Counted from the first letter of the stretch, positions 36,543 to 46,828 are shown. The stretch is 64,000 nucleotides of DNA from Polaribacter filamentus (GCF_002943715.1 NZ_MQUA01000013.1:2679501-2743500); one strand, 5' to 3'. Program-made: numbers and translations. Notes: generated from the letters alone by a model not told the origin.

Positions 36543-37972
36543 TGTCTTTTGTCTCAAAAAATAAAGTTACGCTACTATCTTTAATAAGCACAATTCTTTA
36601 TTTTTTATTTGCCTATTTTTTAGAAAGAACAGCGTTTTACGAACTCACATTTTTGTGGGTTTTTCTCTTTGGATGTTTTTATCTTTTAATGAAAAAAAAC
36701 ACTCTTTCTTTTACTAATTTAGCAAGTATTTCTATTCTTTTTAGGCTGATATTTTTGTTTTCAATTCCGAATCTATCACAAGATTTTTATCGATTTATTT
36801 GGGATGGAAGGATGATTTTAGAAGGTTTTAACCCTTATTTATCTTTGCCCGAAACCTTTATTCAACAAGGGTTTTACCCAATTTCTGATGCGTCAGAATT
36901 GTATCATGGAATGGGCGAATTAAATGGAAGCCACTATACAAATTATCCACCTTTAAATCAATTGTGCTTTTTAATTGCAGCATTATTTTCTAGTAAAAGC
37001 ATTTTTGGTTCAGTTATCATTTTAAGGTTGCTCATTATTCTTGCTGATATTGGAATTTTATATTTTGGAAAAAAACTTCTAGAAAATCTAAACCTTCCTG
37101 TAAAAAATATTTTTTGGTATGCTTTAAATCCGTTTGTTATTATAGAATTAACGGGGAATTTACATTTTGAATCTGTAATGATTTTCTTTTTAATTTGGGG
37201 ATTATACAAATTACAGCAACAAAAATGGATTTTAGCCGCAATTTTAATCGCTTGTTCTATTTCTATAAAATTAATTCCGTTATTATTTTTACCCTTGTTT
37301 TATCAATGGTTTGTAAAAGGGGGCATCCTGGCGAACAACATAAAGCAACCGGTTGACGAAAAAGAAATAATAGTAATAAAAACACCTCTAAAAAAATGGA
37401 TTTCGGCCTTTACAGAAATGAAAAAGCTCTTGTTATTTTATGCTATAACACTAGGAACAACAGCACTATTTTTTCTTCCTTTTTACACATCAAAATTAAT
37501 TACAAACTACAAAAGTTCGGTTAGTTTATGGTTTACAGAATTTGAATTTAACGCAAGTTTTTATTACCTTTTTAGAGCTATTGGTTTCCTTTTTAGAGGT
37601 TGGAATGAAATTGTATTAATCGGAAAAATCACGACAATTTTAACCATCCTTTTTATAATTACAATTAGTTTATTCAGAAAAAACATAACGTTAGTTCAAT
37701 TGATAACAGCCCTTTTATTTGGTTTGTGTTTCTATTACTTTACAGCAACAACCGTTCACCCTTGGTATTTGGCAACACCAATAGTTTTATCGGTTTTTAC
37801 AAAATATAAATTCCCTATAGTTTGGAGTTTAGTAATTATTTTAAGTTATCAAGGATACTCTAATTTCCCTTGGAAAGAAAATTTATGGTTGGTAGCTATT
37901 GAATATTTTGTAGTATTTTCTTTTTTAATTTATGAAATAAAAAAAATAAGAGTGACAAAGCTTACAATTTAA
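36542..37972 (+). CDS. membrane glycosyltransferase (GT87/mannosyltransferase-like)
   Basis: A 476-residue polytopic protein with about 11 helices. The early loop carries NLSQDFYRFIWDGRMILEGFNPY, with the conserved Asp typical of GT-C enzymes that use polyprenyl-phosphate sugars, and PPLNQLCFL follows. The family assignment (GT87/DUF2029-like) is by pattern. With the two GT2 genes upstream it suggests synthesis of a lipid-linked sugar and its transfer to a periplasmic acceptor. Confidence 0.75.
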   Translation: MSFVSKNKVTLLSLISTILYFLFAYFLERTAFYELTFLWVFLFGCFYLLMKKNTLSFTNLASISILFRLIFLFSIPNLSQDFYRFIWDGRMILEGFNPYLSLPETFIQQGFYPISDASELYHGMGELNGSHYTNYPPLNQLCFLIAALFSSKSIFGSVIILRLLIILADIGILYFGKKLLENLNLPVKNIFWYALNPFVIIELTGNLHFESVMIFFLIWGLYKLQQQKWILAAILIACSISIKLIPLLFLPLFYQWFVKGGILANNIKQPVDEKEIIVIKTPLKKWISAFTEMKKLLLFYAITLGTTALFFLPFYTSKLITNYKSSVSLWFTEFEFNASFYYLFRAIGFLFRGWNEIVLIGKITTILTILFIITISLFRKNITLVQLITALLFGLCFYYFTATTVHPWYLATPIVLSVFTKYKFPIVWSLVIILSYQGYSNFPWKENLWLVAIEYFVVFSFLIYEIKKIRVTKLTI

Positions 37973-38030
37973 TAATTTATTGAAAAATGAGTGAGTATAT
38001 TTTTATATATTCGTATTTAATTTTGTTTAC

Positions 38031-39044
38031 ATGGGAAAGCTTACGATAAAAGATATTGCAAAAGAATTTAATGTTTCTATTTCTACTGTTTCTAAAGCAC
38101 TGAATGACAGCTATGAAATTAGCGAAGCTACCAAATCAAAAATTCAAAAATATGCCAAAGAGCATAATTATAAACCAAACTTTAATGCCTTAAGTTTAAA
38201 AAATAGAAGCACCAAAACTATTGGAATAATTATTCCTACAATGTTAAAGTATTTCTTTGCACAGGTTTTTAAAGGAATTGAAAAAACTGCTCTAGAAAGA
38301 GGATATAAAGTAATTGCTTGTATCTCAAATGAATCTTATACTAAAGAAGTTGAAATTATAGAAATGCTCTCTAATGGAAGTATCGATGGTTTTATTTTGT
38401 CGATGTCTAAAGAAACCGAACTTAAAAAAGAATTTAATCATTTTAAAGAAACAATAGAAAATGGCACTCCCATTGTGATGTTTGATAGAGTTGCAGCGCC
38501 AATAGATTGTGATAAAATCATTACTGATGATTTTAATGGTGCTTTAAATACTGTTGAACATTTATACAAAACAGGGCATAAAAATATTGCTTTTGTATCT
38601 ACATTAAGTAATTTACATATTGGCGAACAGCGTTTATTGGGTTACAAAAAAGGGTTAGAAAATGTTGGTTTACCATTTAATGAGAAGTTGGTAGTTAATA
38701 TTTTAGACAAAGATTACAAAGAATACGAAGCTATTTTGATTCCTTTTTATAAAGAAAATAAAATTGATGGAGTTATTACAACTGGTGAATCTGCAGCAGT
38801 TGCTGCTATGAAAGCAGGTTTAAAATCTGGTCTTGAAATACCAAAGGATTTATCTGTAATTGCGTTTTCTAACGGAATTCTGGCAAGACACTCCAGCCCA
38901 AAAATGACAACTATTAGTCAGCATGGAGAACAAATGGGAGAAACTGCTGCTAAAATTTTGATTGATAAATTAGAGAAAAAACATACAGAAATTGTCACTA
39001 AAGTGATAAAAACTGATTTAGTAATTAGAGATTCCTCAAGATAA
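38031..39044 (+). CDS. LacI family transcriptional regulator
   Basis: A 337-residue repressor. The helix-turn-helix is LTIKDIAKEFNVSISTVSKA (residues 3-22), followed by the hinge and KTIGIIIPTML that opens the periplasmic-binding-like effector domain (about 62-337). TTGESAAVAAMKAG and ISQHGEQMGETAAKILIDKL are typical. The sugar phosphatase-like HAD gene 1 base downstream suggests regulation of sugar use. A TAATTTTG box at 38018-38025 is too near the ATG to be certain. Confidence 0.92.
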   Translation: MGKLTIKDIAKEFNVSISTVSKALNDSYEISEATKSKIQKYAKEHNYKPNFNALSLKNRSTKTIGIIIPTMLKYFFAQVFKGIEKTALERGYKVIACISNESYTKEVEIIEMLSNGSIDGFILSMSKETELKKEFNHFKETIENGTPIVMFDRVAAPIDCDKIITDDFNGALNTVEHLYKTGHKNIAFVSTLSNLHIGEQRLLGYKKGLENVGLPFNEKLVVNILDKDYKEYEAILIPFYKENKIDGVITTGESAAVAAMKAGLKSGLEIPKDLSVIAFSNGILARHSSPKMTTISQHGEQMGETAAKILIDKLEKKHTEIVTKVIKTDLVIRDSSR

Positions 39045-39045
39045 A

Positions 39046-39855
39046 ATGATGGATTTTTCTAAAGTGAAATTAGTAGTTTCTGATATGGACGGAACTTTGT
39101 TAAACTCAAAGGGTAAAGTGAGTCCGCAATTTTTTAATCTTTTTAAAGAACTACAAAAACGTAACATTTATTTTTGCGCCGCAAGTGGTAGGCAACACAA
39201 TAGTATTGTTGATAAATTAGCTAGCATAAAAAATGATATTCATGTTATTGCAGAAAATGGTGCAATTGCGAAGAAGGGTGAAGAAATTCTATTATTAACT
39301 TCTTTAGCCTCAGAAAAAATTACCAGTATTATTCCGGTTTTAAGAAGCATAAAAGATGCCAATTTGGTTTTGTGTTCACAAAATTCTGCGTTTATAGAGA
39401 GTAAAGACGAACGTTTTATTTCTTTATTTCAAGAATATTATTACAGTTTTCAAGTAGTTGATGACTTAATGAAAGTTGCAAAAACAACACCTGTTTTAAA
39501 AATTGCAATTTATCATTTTGATTCTTCAGAAGAATTTATTTATCCGGCAATACAGCATTTAAAAGATGATTATTTGTTAAAAATTTCTGGTCAAAATTGG
39601 TTAGATATTTCTGATAAAAAAGCGAACAAAGGAAATGCTTTAAGGGAGCTTCAAAAGCTTTTAAATATTACCAAAGAAGAAACGATGGTTTTTGGTGATT
39701 ATCATAATGATATAGAAATGATGCAGGAAGCTGACTTTAGTTTTGCTATGAAAAATGCGCACAAAGACATTAAAGAACTTGCAAACTACGAAACGGAAAA
39801 CAATGATAATTTTGGGGTTGAAGTTATTTTAGAAAAACTGATTGCTTCTTTATAG
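39046..39855 (+). CDS. Cof-type HAD hydrolase
   Basis: A 269-residue sugar-phosphate phosphatase of the Cof/YidA type. VSDMDGTLLNSKG holds the nucleophile Asp and the second Asp, AASGRQHNSI the motif II region, KANKGNALREL the Lys, and FGDYHNDIEMMQEA the acidic motif. It would dephosphorylate sugar phosphates in the cytosol. It starts one base after the LacI gene (ATGATG), so the two are co-transcribed. Confidence 0.9.
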   Translation: MMDFSKVKLVVSDMDGTLLNSKGKVSPQFFNLFKELQKRNIYFCAASGRQHNSIVDKLASIKNDIHVIAENGAIAKKGEEILLLTSLASEKITSIIPVLRSIKDANLVLCSQNSAFIESKDERFISLFQEYYYSFQVVDDLMKVAKTTPVLKIAIYHFDSSEEFIYPAIQHLKDDYLLKISGQNWLDISDKKANKGNALRELQKLLNITKEETMVFGDYHNDIEMMQEADFSFAMKNAHKDIKELANYETENNDNFGVEVILEKLIASL

Positions 39856-39979
39856 TTTTTCAACAGCGTTTTTTATTTCCATTTATTCACTGATATTAAA
39901 ACTCTCTTTTCTGGATTTTTGCCGCAGAATCTCGCACAAAGACTATGCTTTCTTTGTTACTGTGTGCGTAGAAGAAAAA

Positions 39980-40771
39980 TTACACGTCTATGGAAACAAC
40001 TAAACCTTCATTACTTCTCACATTAAAAACAGTTTCATCCTCAAAAATTAAATATTGACCTTTTATTCCAACTAATTTACCCGTGTAACTTGGCGTTTTA
40101 ATTAAATTTAAACTTTTAGGTTTCTCTGGATATTTTAAAACAGGAAAGTTTATGTGAGTTTCCGAATTATTTTCAATAAAATACTGTTTTGCTTCATCAG
40201 GAATAAACTCTTTTAACTTCTCTCTCCACTCCACCAAGTTTTCATCTTCAATATCATTCTTAAGCATTTTGCGCCAATTGGTTTTATCGCCAACATAATT
40301 CTTTAAGGCAACCTCTGTAATTCCTGCTAAATATCTGTTTGGCACCTCAACTATTTCGATGGCTTCATGCGCTCCTTGATCAATCCATCTTGTTGGTATT
40401 TGCTGTTTTCTAGTTACACCAACTTTTACATTGCTAGAATTTGCCAAATACACAATATGCGGTTGTAATTGTACCGATTTTTCATAAGCCAAATCTCTGT
40501 CTTCAATATCTAAATGTGCGGTACTTAATTCCGGTCTCATAATCCAATCTGCGGCATTCGGAATCTCAAAAAAGCAATTTTTACAAAAACCTTGTCTGTA
40601 AATTTTCTTTTCTAAGTGACAATTTAAACATTCGTAGGTAACAAAACGTATAGTTATCTCTTTATTTAACAACTGATTAACATTCAAAAAATCAGATTTC
40701 ATATCTAAATAATACTGAATTTCCGCTAAATTTTCAGTTTTCATTTTTTTTAGGACTCCTTGATATTCCAT
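39980..40771 (-). CDS. DUF2797 domain-containing protein
   Basis: A 263-residue protein. Four Cys in CLNCHLEKKIYRQGFCKNC form a probable zinc ribbon (residues 48-68), and VYLANSSNVKVGVTRKQQIPTRW is the most conserved stretch of DUF2797. The function is unknown; the fold around VGVTR recalls GIY-YIG-like domains, but this is a guess. I chose the ATG at 40771 over a TTG six bases upstream. It is divergent from the GH3 gene, with 59 bases between. Confidence 0.85.
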   Translation of the reverse strand: MEYQGVLKKMKTENLAEIQYYLDMKSDFLNVNQLLNKEITIRFVTYECLNCHLEKKIYRQGFCKNCFFEIPNAADWIMRPELSTAHLDIEDRDLAYEKSVQLQPHIVYLANSSNVKVGVTRKQQIPTRWIDQGAHEAIEIVEVPNRYLAGITEVALKNYVGDKTNWRKMLKNDIEDENLVEWREKLKEFIPDEAKQYFIENNSETHINFPVLKYPEKPKSLNLIKTPSYTGKLVGIKGQYLIFEDETVFNVRSNEGLVVSIDV

Positions 40772-40830
40772 AACCAATTTTTAGTATTTTTAATGCCTCA
40801 CAAACGTACGTAAAAAACACAACTTTATCC

Positions 40831-42339
40831 ATGGCTTTTCCCATTGTAAATTCTATAATTTCTTGGTTTTTAAGAAAACGAGTGCATCAAATAGAGCTAT
40901 TTTTAAAATACCCTATTAATGTGCAAGAAGAACTTTTATTAAAGCTCGTTTCAACTGCAAAAAATACTGAATTTGGAAAAGAATATAATTTTTCATCCAT
41001 CAAAAATTATAAAGATTTTGCTAAAAACATTCCAATTCAGAAATACGAAAGTATAGAGCCTTTAATAGAACGTTGCAGAAAAGGGGAGCAAAATTTATTT
41101 TGGCCAACAGCTATAAAATGGTTTGCAAAATCTAGCGGAACTACAAATGCAAAAAGTAAATTTATACCCGTAAGTGATGAAGCGTTAGAATATTGCCACA
41201 TGAAAGCCGGTAAAGACATGTTGTGTTTGTACATCAACAACAATGAGGAAACACAGTTGTTTACTGGCAAAGGTTTAAAATTAGGCGGAAGCTCTGCAAT
41301 TTACGAAGACAACAATTCTTACTTTGGCGATTTGTCTGCAATTATTACAGAAAACCTACCGTTTTGGGCAGATTATAGTTCTGCCCCTAGTCAAGGAGTT
41401 GCTTTAATGGCCGAGTGGGAAACCAAAATGGAAGCTATTATTGATGAAACCATCCATGAAGATATTACAAGTTTGGTTGGCGTACCAAGTTGGATGTTGG
41501 TGCTTTTAAACAGGGTTTTAGAAAGAACAGGTAAAAATAATATTACAGAAGTTTGGCCTAATTTGGAGGTGTATTTTCATGGCGGCGTAAACTTTAATCC
41601 ATATCGAGAACAGTATAAAAAACTGATTCCGAAAGCGGATTTTAAGTATTATGAAATCTATAATGCTTCCGAAGGATTTTTTGCAATTCAGGATAGAAAC
41701 GATTCTAAAGAATTATTGTTGATGTTAGATTATGGAATTTTCTATGAATTTATTCCGATGTCAAAATATAAAGGAGAAAGTTCTAAAACAATTCCTTTAT
41801 CAAAAGTAAAAATAGGAGTTAATTACGCCTTAATTATTACTACCAATAGTGGCTTGTGGCGCTATTTAATAGGCGATACGATTCGGTTTACCTCGTTATC
41901 CCCTTTTAGAATTCAAATTACAGGAAGAACAAAACATTATATAAATGTATTTGGCGAAGAATTAAATATAGAAAATGTAGAAGATGCTTTAAAATTAGCT
42001 TGTGAAAAAACAAATGCATTAATTACGGATTATACGGTAGGTCCTATTTTTATGAAGGATAAAAAAAGTGGTGGTCATGAATGGGTAATTGAGTTTAATC
42101 AAATACCTGAAAACATGAACTATTTTACCGAATTATTAGACAATGCTTTAAAGTCTATCAATTCTGATTATGAAGCAAAACGGTACAACTCTTTAACACT
42201 TGCAATGCCAAAAATTCATGTGGCAAAAGAGGGTTTGTTTTATGATTGGCTAAAAAATAAAGGCAAACTTGGCGGACAGCATAAAGTACCAAGATTATCA
42301 AATTCTAGAGAGTTTGTTGAGGAATTATTAGAGTTATAA
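40831..42339 (+). CDS. GH3 auxin-responsive promoter family protein
   Basis: A 502-residue acyl-adenylate-forming enzyme. The ATP-binding loop is KSSGTTNAKSKFIPVS, YNASEGFFAIQ is motif II, and LWRYLIGDTIRFTS is motif III. In plants GH3 proteins join amino acids to plant hormones; bacterial members probably make acyl-amide conjugates, substrate unknown. The stop is one base from the stop of the convergent gene, with no room for a terminator. Confidence 0.9.
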   Translation: MAFPIVNSIISWFLRKRVHQIELFLKYPINVQEELLLKLVSTAKNTEFGKEYNFSSIKNYKDFAKNIPIQKYESIEPLIERCRKGEQNLFWPTAIKWFAKSSGTTNAKSKFIPVSDEALEYCHMKAGKDMLCLYINNNEETQLFTGKGLKLGGSSAIYEDNNSYFGDLSAIITENLPFWADYSSAPSQGVALMAEWETKMEAIIDETIHEDITSLVGVPSWMLVLLNRVLERTGKNNITEVWPNLEVYFHGGVNFNPYREQYKKLIPKADFKYYEIYNASEGFFAIQDRNDSKELLLMLDYGIFYEFIPMSKYKGESSKTIPLSKVKIGVNYALIITTNSGLWRYLIGDTIRFTSLSPFRIQITGRTKHYINVFGEELNIENVEDALKLACEKTNALITDYTVGPIFMKDKKSGGHEWVIEFNQIPENMNYFTELLDNALKSINSDYEAKRYNSLTLAMPKIHVAKEGLFYDWLKNKGKLGGQHKVPRLSNSREFVEELLEL

Positions 42340-42340
42340 A

Positions 42341-44221
42341 CTACTCCTTTTCGCAATTCTCACAGTATGTTTTTCTTAAATACTCATTCTCTAATAGTTG
42401 AAAAGTAACACCGTTATCTAAAGAAGAATTAAACAATTTACAAAACCTTTCTCTGTTCATATTAATTGAGTTTAACATAATTGTTCTGTAATTTTTTGAA
42501 GCAACATTATATTTGTTAGTGATTGTTAAATTTAGATAATAGAACAATAAATCTTCATCTATAGTAATGGTTCTTACTTTTTCTTCTAACAAATCTGTAG
42601 CATCATCAATATTAGCATAATACGTTAGAAATTGCGCTAAGCTTAAATAATCATAATCGGATAAATTAAAGTTTTCATAGCTGTCTACTATAAATTCTAC
42701 AGAGACATCTTTTTCGTCATACTTTCTTGCTTTCAAGTTTTTTTCTGCTTTTACAATATGAAAGTTTACCAACATTCTGTCAATTAAAGGTGTACTAACT
42801 TCATGATTTTTAAGACCTATAATTTCGTTTTTAAAATCTGAATCTTTGATTTGTTCCCAATTATTTCTCCAAATAACAAATTTTAAAACCACCAAATTAT
42901 ATTTTATTCTTCCGTTTTTTGGATCTATTTTTTCAAGTGATTTTAATTCATCGAAAGCAATTTTAGCATAACTTACATTCAACAAATATTTAAACATACT
43001 GTTTTTTGTTAAAACAGGTATAAACTTTACTTGCTTTGGTACATTTAATTCTCTTAATTTATCTGGTGAATTTTCATCCTTTAATTTCTCAAAAAGTGAG
43101 TTTTGTACAACTAATGCTTCTTCAATATTCTCATCTTCAATCAGTTTATTAAAAGTAGAAATTAAAACACTAGTGGTCATCTCCTTGTATTTATCTTTCT
43201 TTTCTAAATCAAGAATAATAACTGCTTTTCTATGATTTTGCAAATACACTTCTAAACCAGCAGAAAGTGCACCAATTAATTTTTGTTTGATTTCTTTTTT
43301 TGAGAGTTCTTTTAGATACTCATACTTGCTTGTAGTAATATCATTTAAAAACTCCACCCAATTTTCTGATGATGAAATTTCTGTAACTATATCCGGTTTT
43401 TGGAAGGATTGTAGCGATTTAGCAATACTATTTGCACGTTGTTTTTGCAATTCTAAGTTTCTTTCTAAACTGCCTTCAATAGAAGAATATGCTTTTATAT
43501 TTATTTTTTTAATATTAAAATTAGTCAATTTTAAAGAATCATATAAGGGTTTTATATCTTCTGGTAAATACGATGATTTGTTTTTTTGAAACGGAATTAC
43601 AAAATTTAATTTCTTGTATTTCGTGCTAAATTTATCATTGCTACTTGTTATTCTTTCTGATTTATACGTAAGTGAATCCAAATAAACACCCATATCTAAT
43701 AAACCCCAAGGATACGATTCTAGATTGTAGACACTTTGATATCTGCAAAGCACTTTATTGTTTAAAAACAGTATGTTAAATTCTAATTCTTCATCCCTCA
43801 AGTTTTCCGGAACAGTGCCTACAAACGTTTCAAATCGATCGCCTTTAGTAGGTTTAAACCCTCTAACTAATTGTTGCGCATAAACAGGCTCTAAAATAAC
43901 ACCTCTTATCTGAGTATCATCTATATTTTTATCGCATTCATATCTAGATTTCGCAACCACATCGATGGCAATTCCGTCACCAGATTTTTTAAACAAGTTC
44001 ATTGCCCATGCTTCATCTGTTACCTTAAAATATAATTTATCATTTTCCCGAACGATAGAAAAACCAACTTCTTTAGGTTTGTTTTTGAAATAACTATTAA
44101 AATAGGAGCATTTATTATCTTGATTTGAATTTTGTGTAAAAATTATATCAAAAGCATTTTGAGCTTTTATGGAAGAAAAACAAAAGAGGGAAATTAAAAT
44201 AGCAAAAAGTATTTTTTTCAT
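42341..44221 (-). CDS. secreted protein with OmpA-like segment
   Basis: A 626-residue protein with signal peptide MKKILFAILISLFCFSSIKA. Residues about 220-345 resemble an OmpA-type peptidoglycan-binding fold (KINIKAYSSIEGSLERNLEL and QKQRANSIAKSLQ), but the order and the long helical C-terminal region (about 350-620, possibly TPR-like, ending in CENCEK) are unusual. The N-terminal region (25-200) is beta-rich. I do not recognise the full architecture. Probably periplasmic or outer-membrane associated. Monocistronic on the minus strand. Confidence 0.65.
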   Translation of the reverse strand: MKKILFAILISLFCFSSIKAQNAFDIIFTQNSNQDNKCSYFNSYFKNKPKEVGFSIVRENDKLYFKVTDEAWAMNLFKKSGDGIAIDVVAKSRYECDKNIDDTQIRGVILEPVYAQQLVRGFKPTKGDRFETFVGTVPENLRDEELEFNILFLNNKVLCRYQSVYNLESYPWGLLDMGVYLDSLTYKSERITSSNDKFSTKYKKLNFVIPFQKNKSSYLPEDIKPLYDSLKLTNFNIKKINIKAYSSIEGSLERNLELQKQRANSIAKSLQSFQKPDIVTEISSSENWVEFLNDITTSKYEYLKELSKKEIKQKLIGALSAGLEVYLQNHRKAVIILDLEKKDKYKEMTTSVLISTFNKLIEDENIEEALVVQNSLFEKLKDENSPDKLRELNVPKQVKFIPVLTKNSMFKYLLNVSYAKIAFDELKSLEKIDPKNGRIKYNLVVLKFVIWRNNWEQIKDSDFKNEIIGLKNHEVSTPLIDRMLVNFHIVKAEKNLKARKYDEKDVSVEFIVDSYENFNLSDYDYLSLAQFLTYYANIDDATDLLEEKVRTITIDEDLLFYYLNLTITNKYNVASKNYRTIMLNSINMNRERFCKLFNSSLDNGVTFQLLENEYLRKTYCENCEKE

Positions 44222-44290
44222 AGCATTTAATTTGCACCAATTTATAAAAATTTATCAAATTAAAAACACTTAAATAGCCAAAATATAAAA

Positions 44291-45268
44291 CTAAACCTTT
44301 CGCTCTACAACGTAATTAATCATCATTATTAAAGAACTTTTATAAGGTGATTCTGGGTAGCTTTCTAAAGTAGCCAAAGCTCGATTTTTGTAATCGTACA
44401 TTTTATTTGTAGTGTATTCTATACCGCCATTTTCTTTTACAAAATCGATCACTTCTTTTACACGTTTTTTATCCTTATTGTGTTTTTTAATTGAATTTAT
44501 CAACCAGCTTTTTTCCTCAGAAGTACAGGTATTTAAAGTGTGAATTAAAGGCAAGGTCATTTTTTGTTCTTTGATATCAATCCCGGTAGGTTTGCCAATT
44601 TTATCGTCTGTATAATCAAACAAATCGTCTTTTATCTGAAAAGCAATACCTATGTATTCTCCAAATTTTCGCATTTGTTGCACAGTATCTTGTTTTGCGC
44701 CAACAGAAGCAGCGCCGATTCCGCAACAAGCAGCTATTAAAGTAGCTGTTTTCTGGCGGATAATATCAAAGTAAACATCTTCTGTAATGTCTAACTTTCT
44801 TGCTTTTTCTATCTGTAATAATTCGCCTTCACTCATTTCACGAACTGCGATAGAAATCAGTTTTAACAAATCAAAATCTTCGTTATCGATCGATAATAAT
44901 AATCCTTTAGACAATAAAAAATCGCCTACTAAAACTGCGATTTTATTTTTCCAGAGTGCATTAACAGAGAAAAACCCTCTACGCCTGTTGCTATCGTCAA
45001 CTACGTCGTCATGCACTAAAGTTGCTGTGTGAATTAACTCTACTACGGATGCGCCTCGATAGGTTCGTTCGTCAAAACCACCGTCAGAAACCATTTTTGC
45101 CACTAAAAAAACAAACATTGGTCGCATTTGTTTTCCTTTTCTACGAACAATATAAAAAGTAATTCTATTTAAAAGCGGAACTTTAGACAACATAGAATCT
45201 TTGAATTTTCTTTCAAAGAGTTCCATCTCCTTTTTAATGGGAAGTTTTATAAGTTCTACTGGTTTCAT
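44291..45268 (-). CDS. polyprenyl diphosphate synthase
   Basis: A 325-residue trans-isoprenyl diphosphate synthase. The first Asp-rich motif is HDDVVDDSNRRRG and the second is FQIKDDLFDYTDDK; RKGKQMRP is the allylic-substrate Arg region. Likely makes the menaquinone side chain. I chose the ATG at 45268, which gives the family-typical start; a longer one (45313) would run into the upstream gene. The upstream gene ends at 45291, so the pair with rlmN may be one transcript. Confidence 0.9.
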   Translation of the reverse strand: MKPVELIKLPIKKEMELFERKFKDSMLSKVPLLNRITFYIVRRKGKQMRPMFVFLVAKMVSDGGFDERTYRGASVVELIHTATLVHDDVVDDSNRRRGFFSVNALWKNKIAVLVGDFLLSKGLLLSIDNEDFDLLKLISIAVREMSEGELLQIEKARKLDITEDVYFDIIRQKTATLIAACCGIGAASVGAKQDTVQQMRKFGEYIGIAFQIKDDLFDYTDDKIGKPTGIDIKEQKMTLPLIHTLNTCTSEEKSWLINSIKKHNKDKKRVKEVIDFVKENGGIEYTTNKMYDYKNRALATLESYPESPYKSSLIMMINYVVERKV

Positions 45269-45290
45269 CCTGTTTTTTTTATAAATATAA

Positions 45291-45779
45291 TTAAAGTATA
45301 AAACGTACACCATAAACTAGAACAACAGGAGAAACATTTAGCTGAACGCTAATTTTTTTAGCAATTCTATAATCTAAACTTATACCCCCAGTACCATTTA
45401 TTTCACCATTAAATATAAAAGTATTTCTAAATGGTATTCCTGTTACATCTTGAAGTCGACCACCATAACCATGCATAATTCCAAACCCATAAATAAAATT
45501 AAGCTTTTCTATTAATTTTATTTGCCTTTTGTAAATAAGAGCAATTGTAAAAAAGTCATACGAATTTTTAAAAACAGCTAATTCTATACTTTTATAATTA
45601 TAACTAGTATACCAAACATCTAAAAAATCAAAGTCTTTTGTATGACTTCCAACAGGTAAAAATGTTATCGACGTTTCTAATTCTTCACCCTTAATTGTTT
45701 CCCAAAAAGATTTCTTTTTATCTTGAGCAGATAAGCTAAATGAACCTAAAATTAATATGCTAATAATAAAATTTTTCAT
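45291..45779 (-). CDS. small outer-membrane beta-barrel-like protein
   Basis: A 162-residue protein with signal peptide MKNFIISILILGSFSLSAQ. The rest alternates polar and hydrophobic residues (YNYKSIELAVFKNSYDFFTI, ISLDYRIAKKISVQLNVSP), which suits an eight-strand barrel. No family recognised with certainty. It lies between rlmN (11 bases) and the polyprenyl synthase gene on the same strand. Confidence 0.6.
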   Translation of the reverse strand: MKNFIISILILGSFSLSAQDKKKSFWETIKGEELETSITFLPVGSHTKDFDFLDVWYTSYNYKSIELAVFKNSYDFFTIALIYKRQIKLIEKLNFIYGFGIMHGYGGRLQDVTGIPFRNTFIFNGEINGTGGISLDYRIAKKISVQLNVSPVVLVYGVRFIL

Positions 45780-45790
45780 AGCTAAAATTT

Positions 45791-46828
45791 TTATGATTTA
45801 TTTGCCAATTGTCCGCAAGCAGCATCAATATCTTTACCTCTACTTTTTCTTACGTTTACCGTAATATCATTCATTTCCAAATTAGAAATATAATTATTTA
45901 TGGCTGATGAACTAGCTTGTTGGAATTCACCATCATCAATAGGGTTGTATTCTATTAAATTAACTTTACAAGGTACAGCTTTACAAAACTCAACCAATGC
46001 CGTGATGTCTTCTCTTTTATCATTAATTCCTTCCCAAACAATATATTCGTAGGTAATTTCTCGTTTTGTTTTTTCATACCAATATTCTAAAGATTCTTTC
46101 AAGTCTTTTAAAGGAAAGTTGGTATTAAAAGGCATTATAGATGTTCTAACTTCATCAATAGCAGAATGCAAAGAAACGGCTAAATTGAATTTCACTTCTT
46201 CATCTGCCATCATTTTAATCATTTTTGGCACGCCAGAAGTAGACACTGTAATTCTTTTTGAGGACATTCCTAAGCCTTCTGGAGAAGTGATCATTTCTAT
46301 AGATTTCATCACGTTTTTATAGTTCATTAAGGGTTCGCCCATGCCCATAAAAACAATATTTGTTAGTTTACGATTGTGATATAATCTACTTTGTTTATCA
46401 ATAATTACCACCTGATCGTAAATTTCATCCGGATTTAAATTACGCATCCTTTTTAAACGAGAAGTTGCACAAAACTTACAATCTAAACTACAACCAACTT
46501 GGCTAGAAACACAAGCGGTTGTTCTTTTTTTAGTCGGAATTAGAACTGATTCAACTATAAAACCATCGTGTAATTTAATTCCGTTTTTGATCGTACCATC
46601 TGCACTTTTTTGCATGGAATCAACCTTAATATGATTGATTACAAAATTTGCTTCTAACATTTCTCTGGTTTCTTTAGAAATGTTGGTCATGTCTTCGAAG
46701 GTATGCAAAGACTTGCTCCAAAGCCATTCATAAACTTGATTTCCACGAAATGATTTATCGCCATTTTCTACAAAAAAATCGCGTAATTGTTCTTTAGTTA
46801 AGGCTCTAATGTCTTTCTTGTTGTCCAA
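45791..46828 (-). CDS. rlmN: dual-specificity RNA methyltransferase RlmN
   Basis: Radical SAM enzyme that methylates C2 of A2503 in 23S rRNA and A37 in some tRNAs. CxxxCxxC is at residues 113-120 (VGCSLDCKFC). The two catalytic Cys are visible: Cys106 in TTACVSSQ and Cys338 in AACGQLANK. VFMGMGEPLMNY and LAVSLHSAIDEVR are family motifs. The 345-residue length is normal. An IS element is inserted about 230 bases upstream. Confidence 0.95.
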   Translation of the reverse strand: MDNKKDIRALTKEQLRDFFVENGDKSFRGNQVYEWLWSKSLHTFEDMTNISKETREMLEANFVINHIKVDSMQKSADGTIKNGIKLHDGFIVESVLIPTKKRTTACVSSQVGCSLDCKFCATSRLKRMRNLNPDEIYDQVVIIDKQSRLYHNRKLTNIVFMGMGEPLMNYKNVMKSIEMITSPEGLGMSSKRITVSTSGVPKMIKMMADEEVKFNLAVSLHSAIDEVRTSIMPFNTNFPLKDLKESLEYWYEKTKREITYEYIVWEGINDKREDITALVEFCKAVPCKVNLIEYNPIDDGEFQQASSSAINNYISNLEMNDITVNVRKSRGKDIDAACGQLANKS

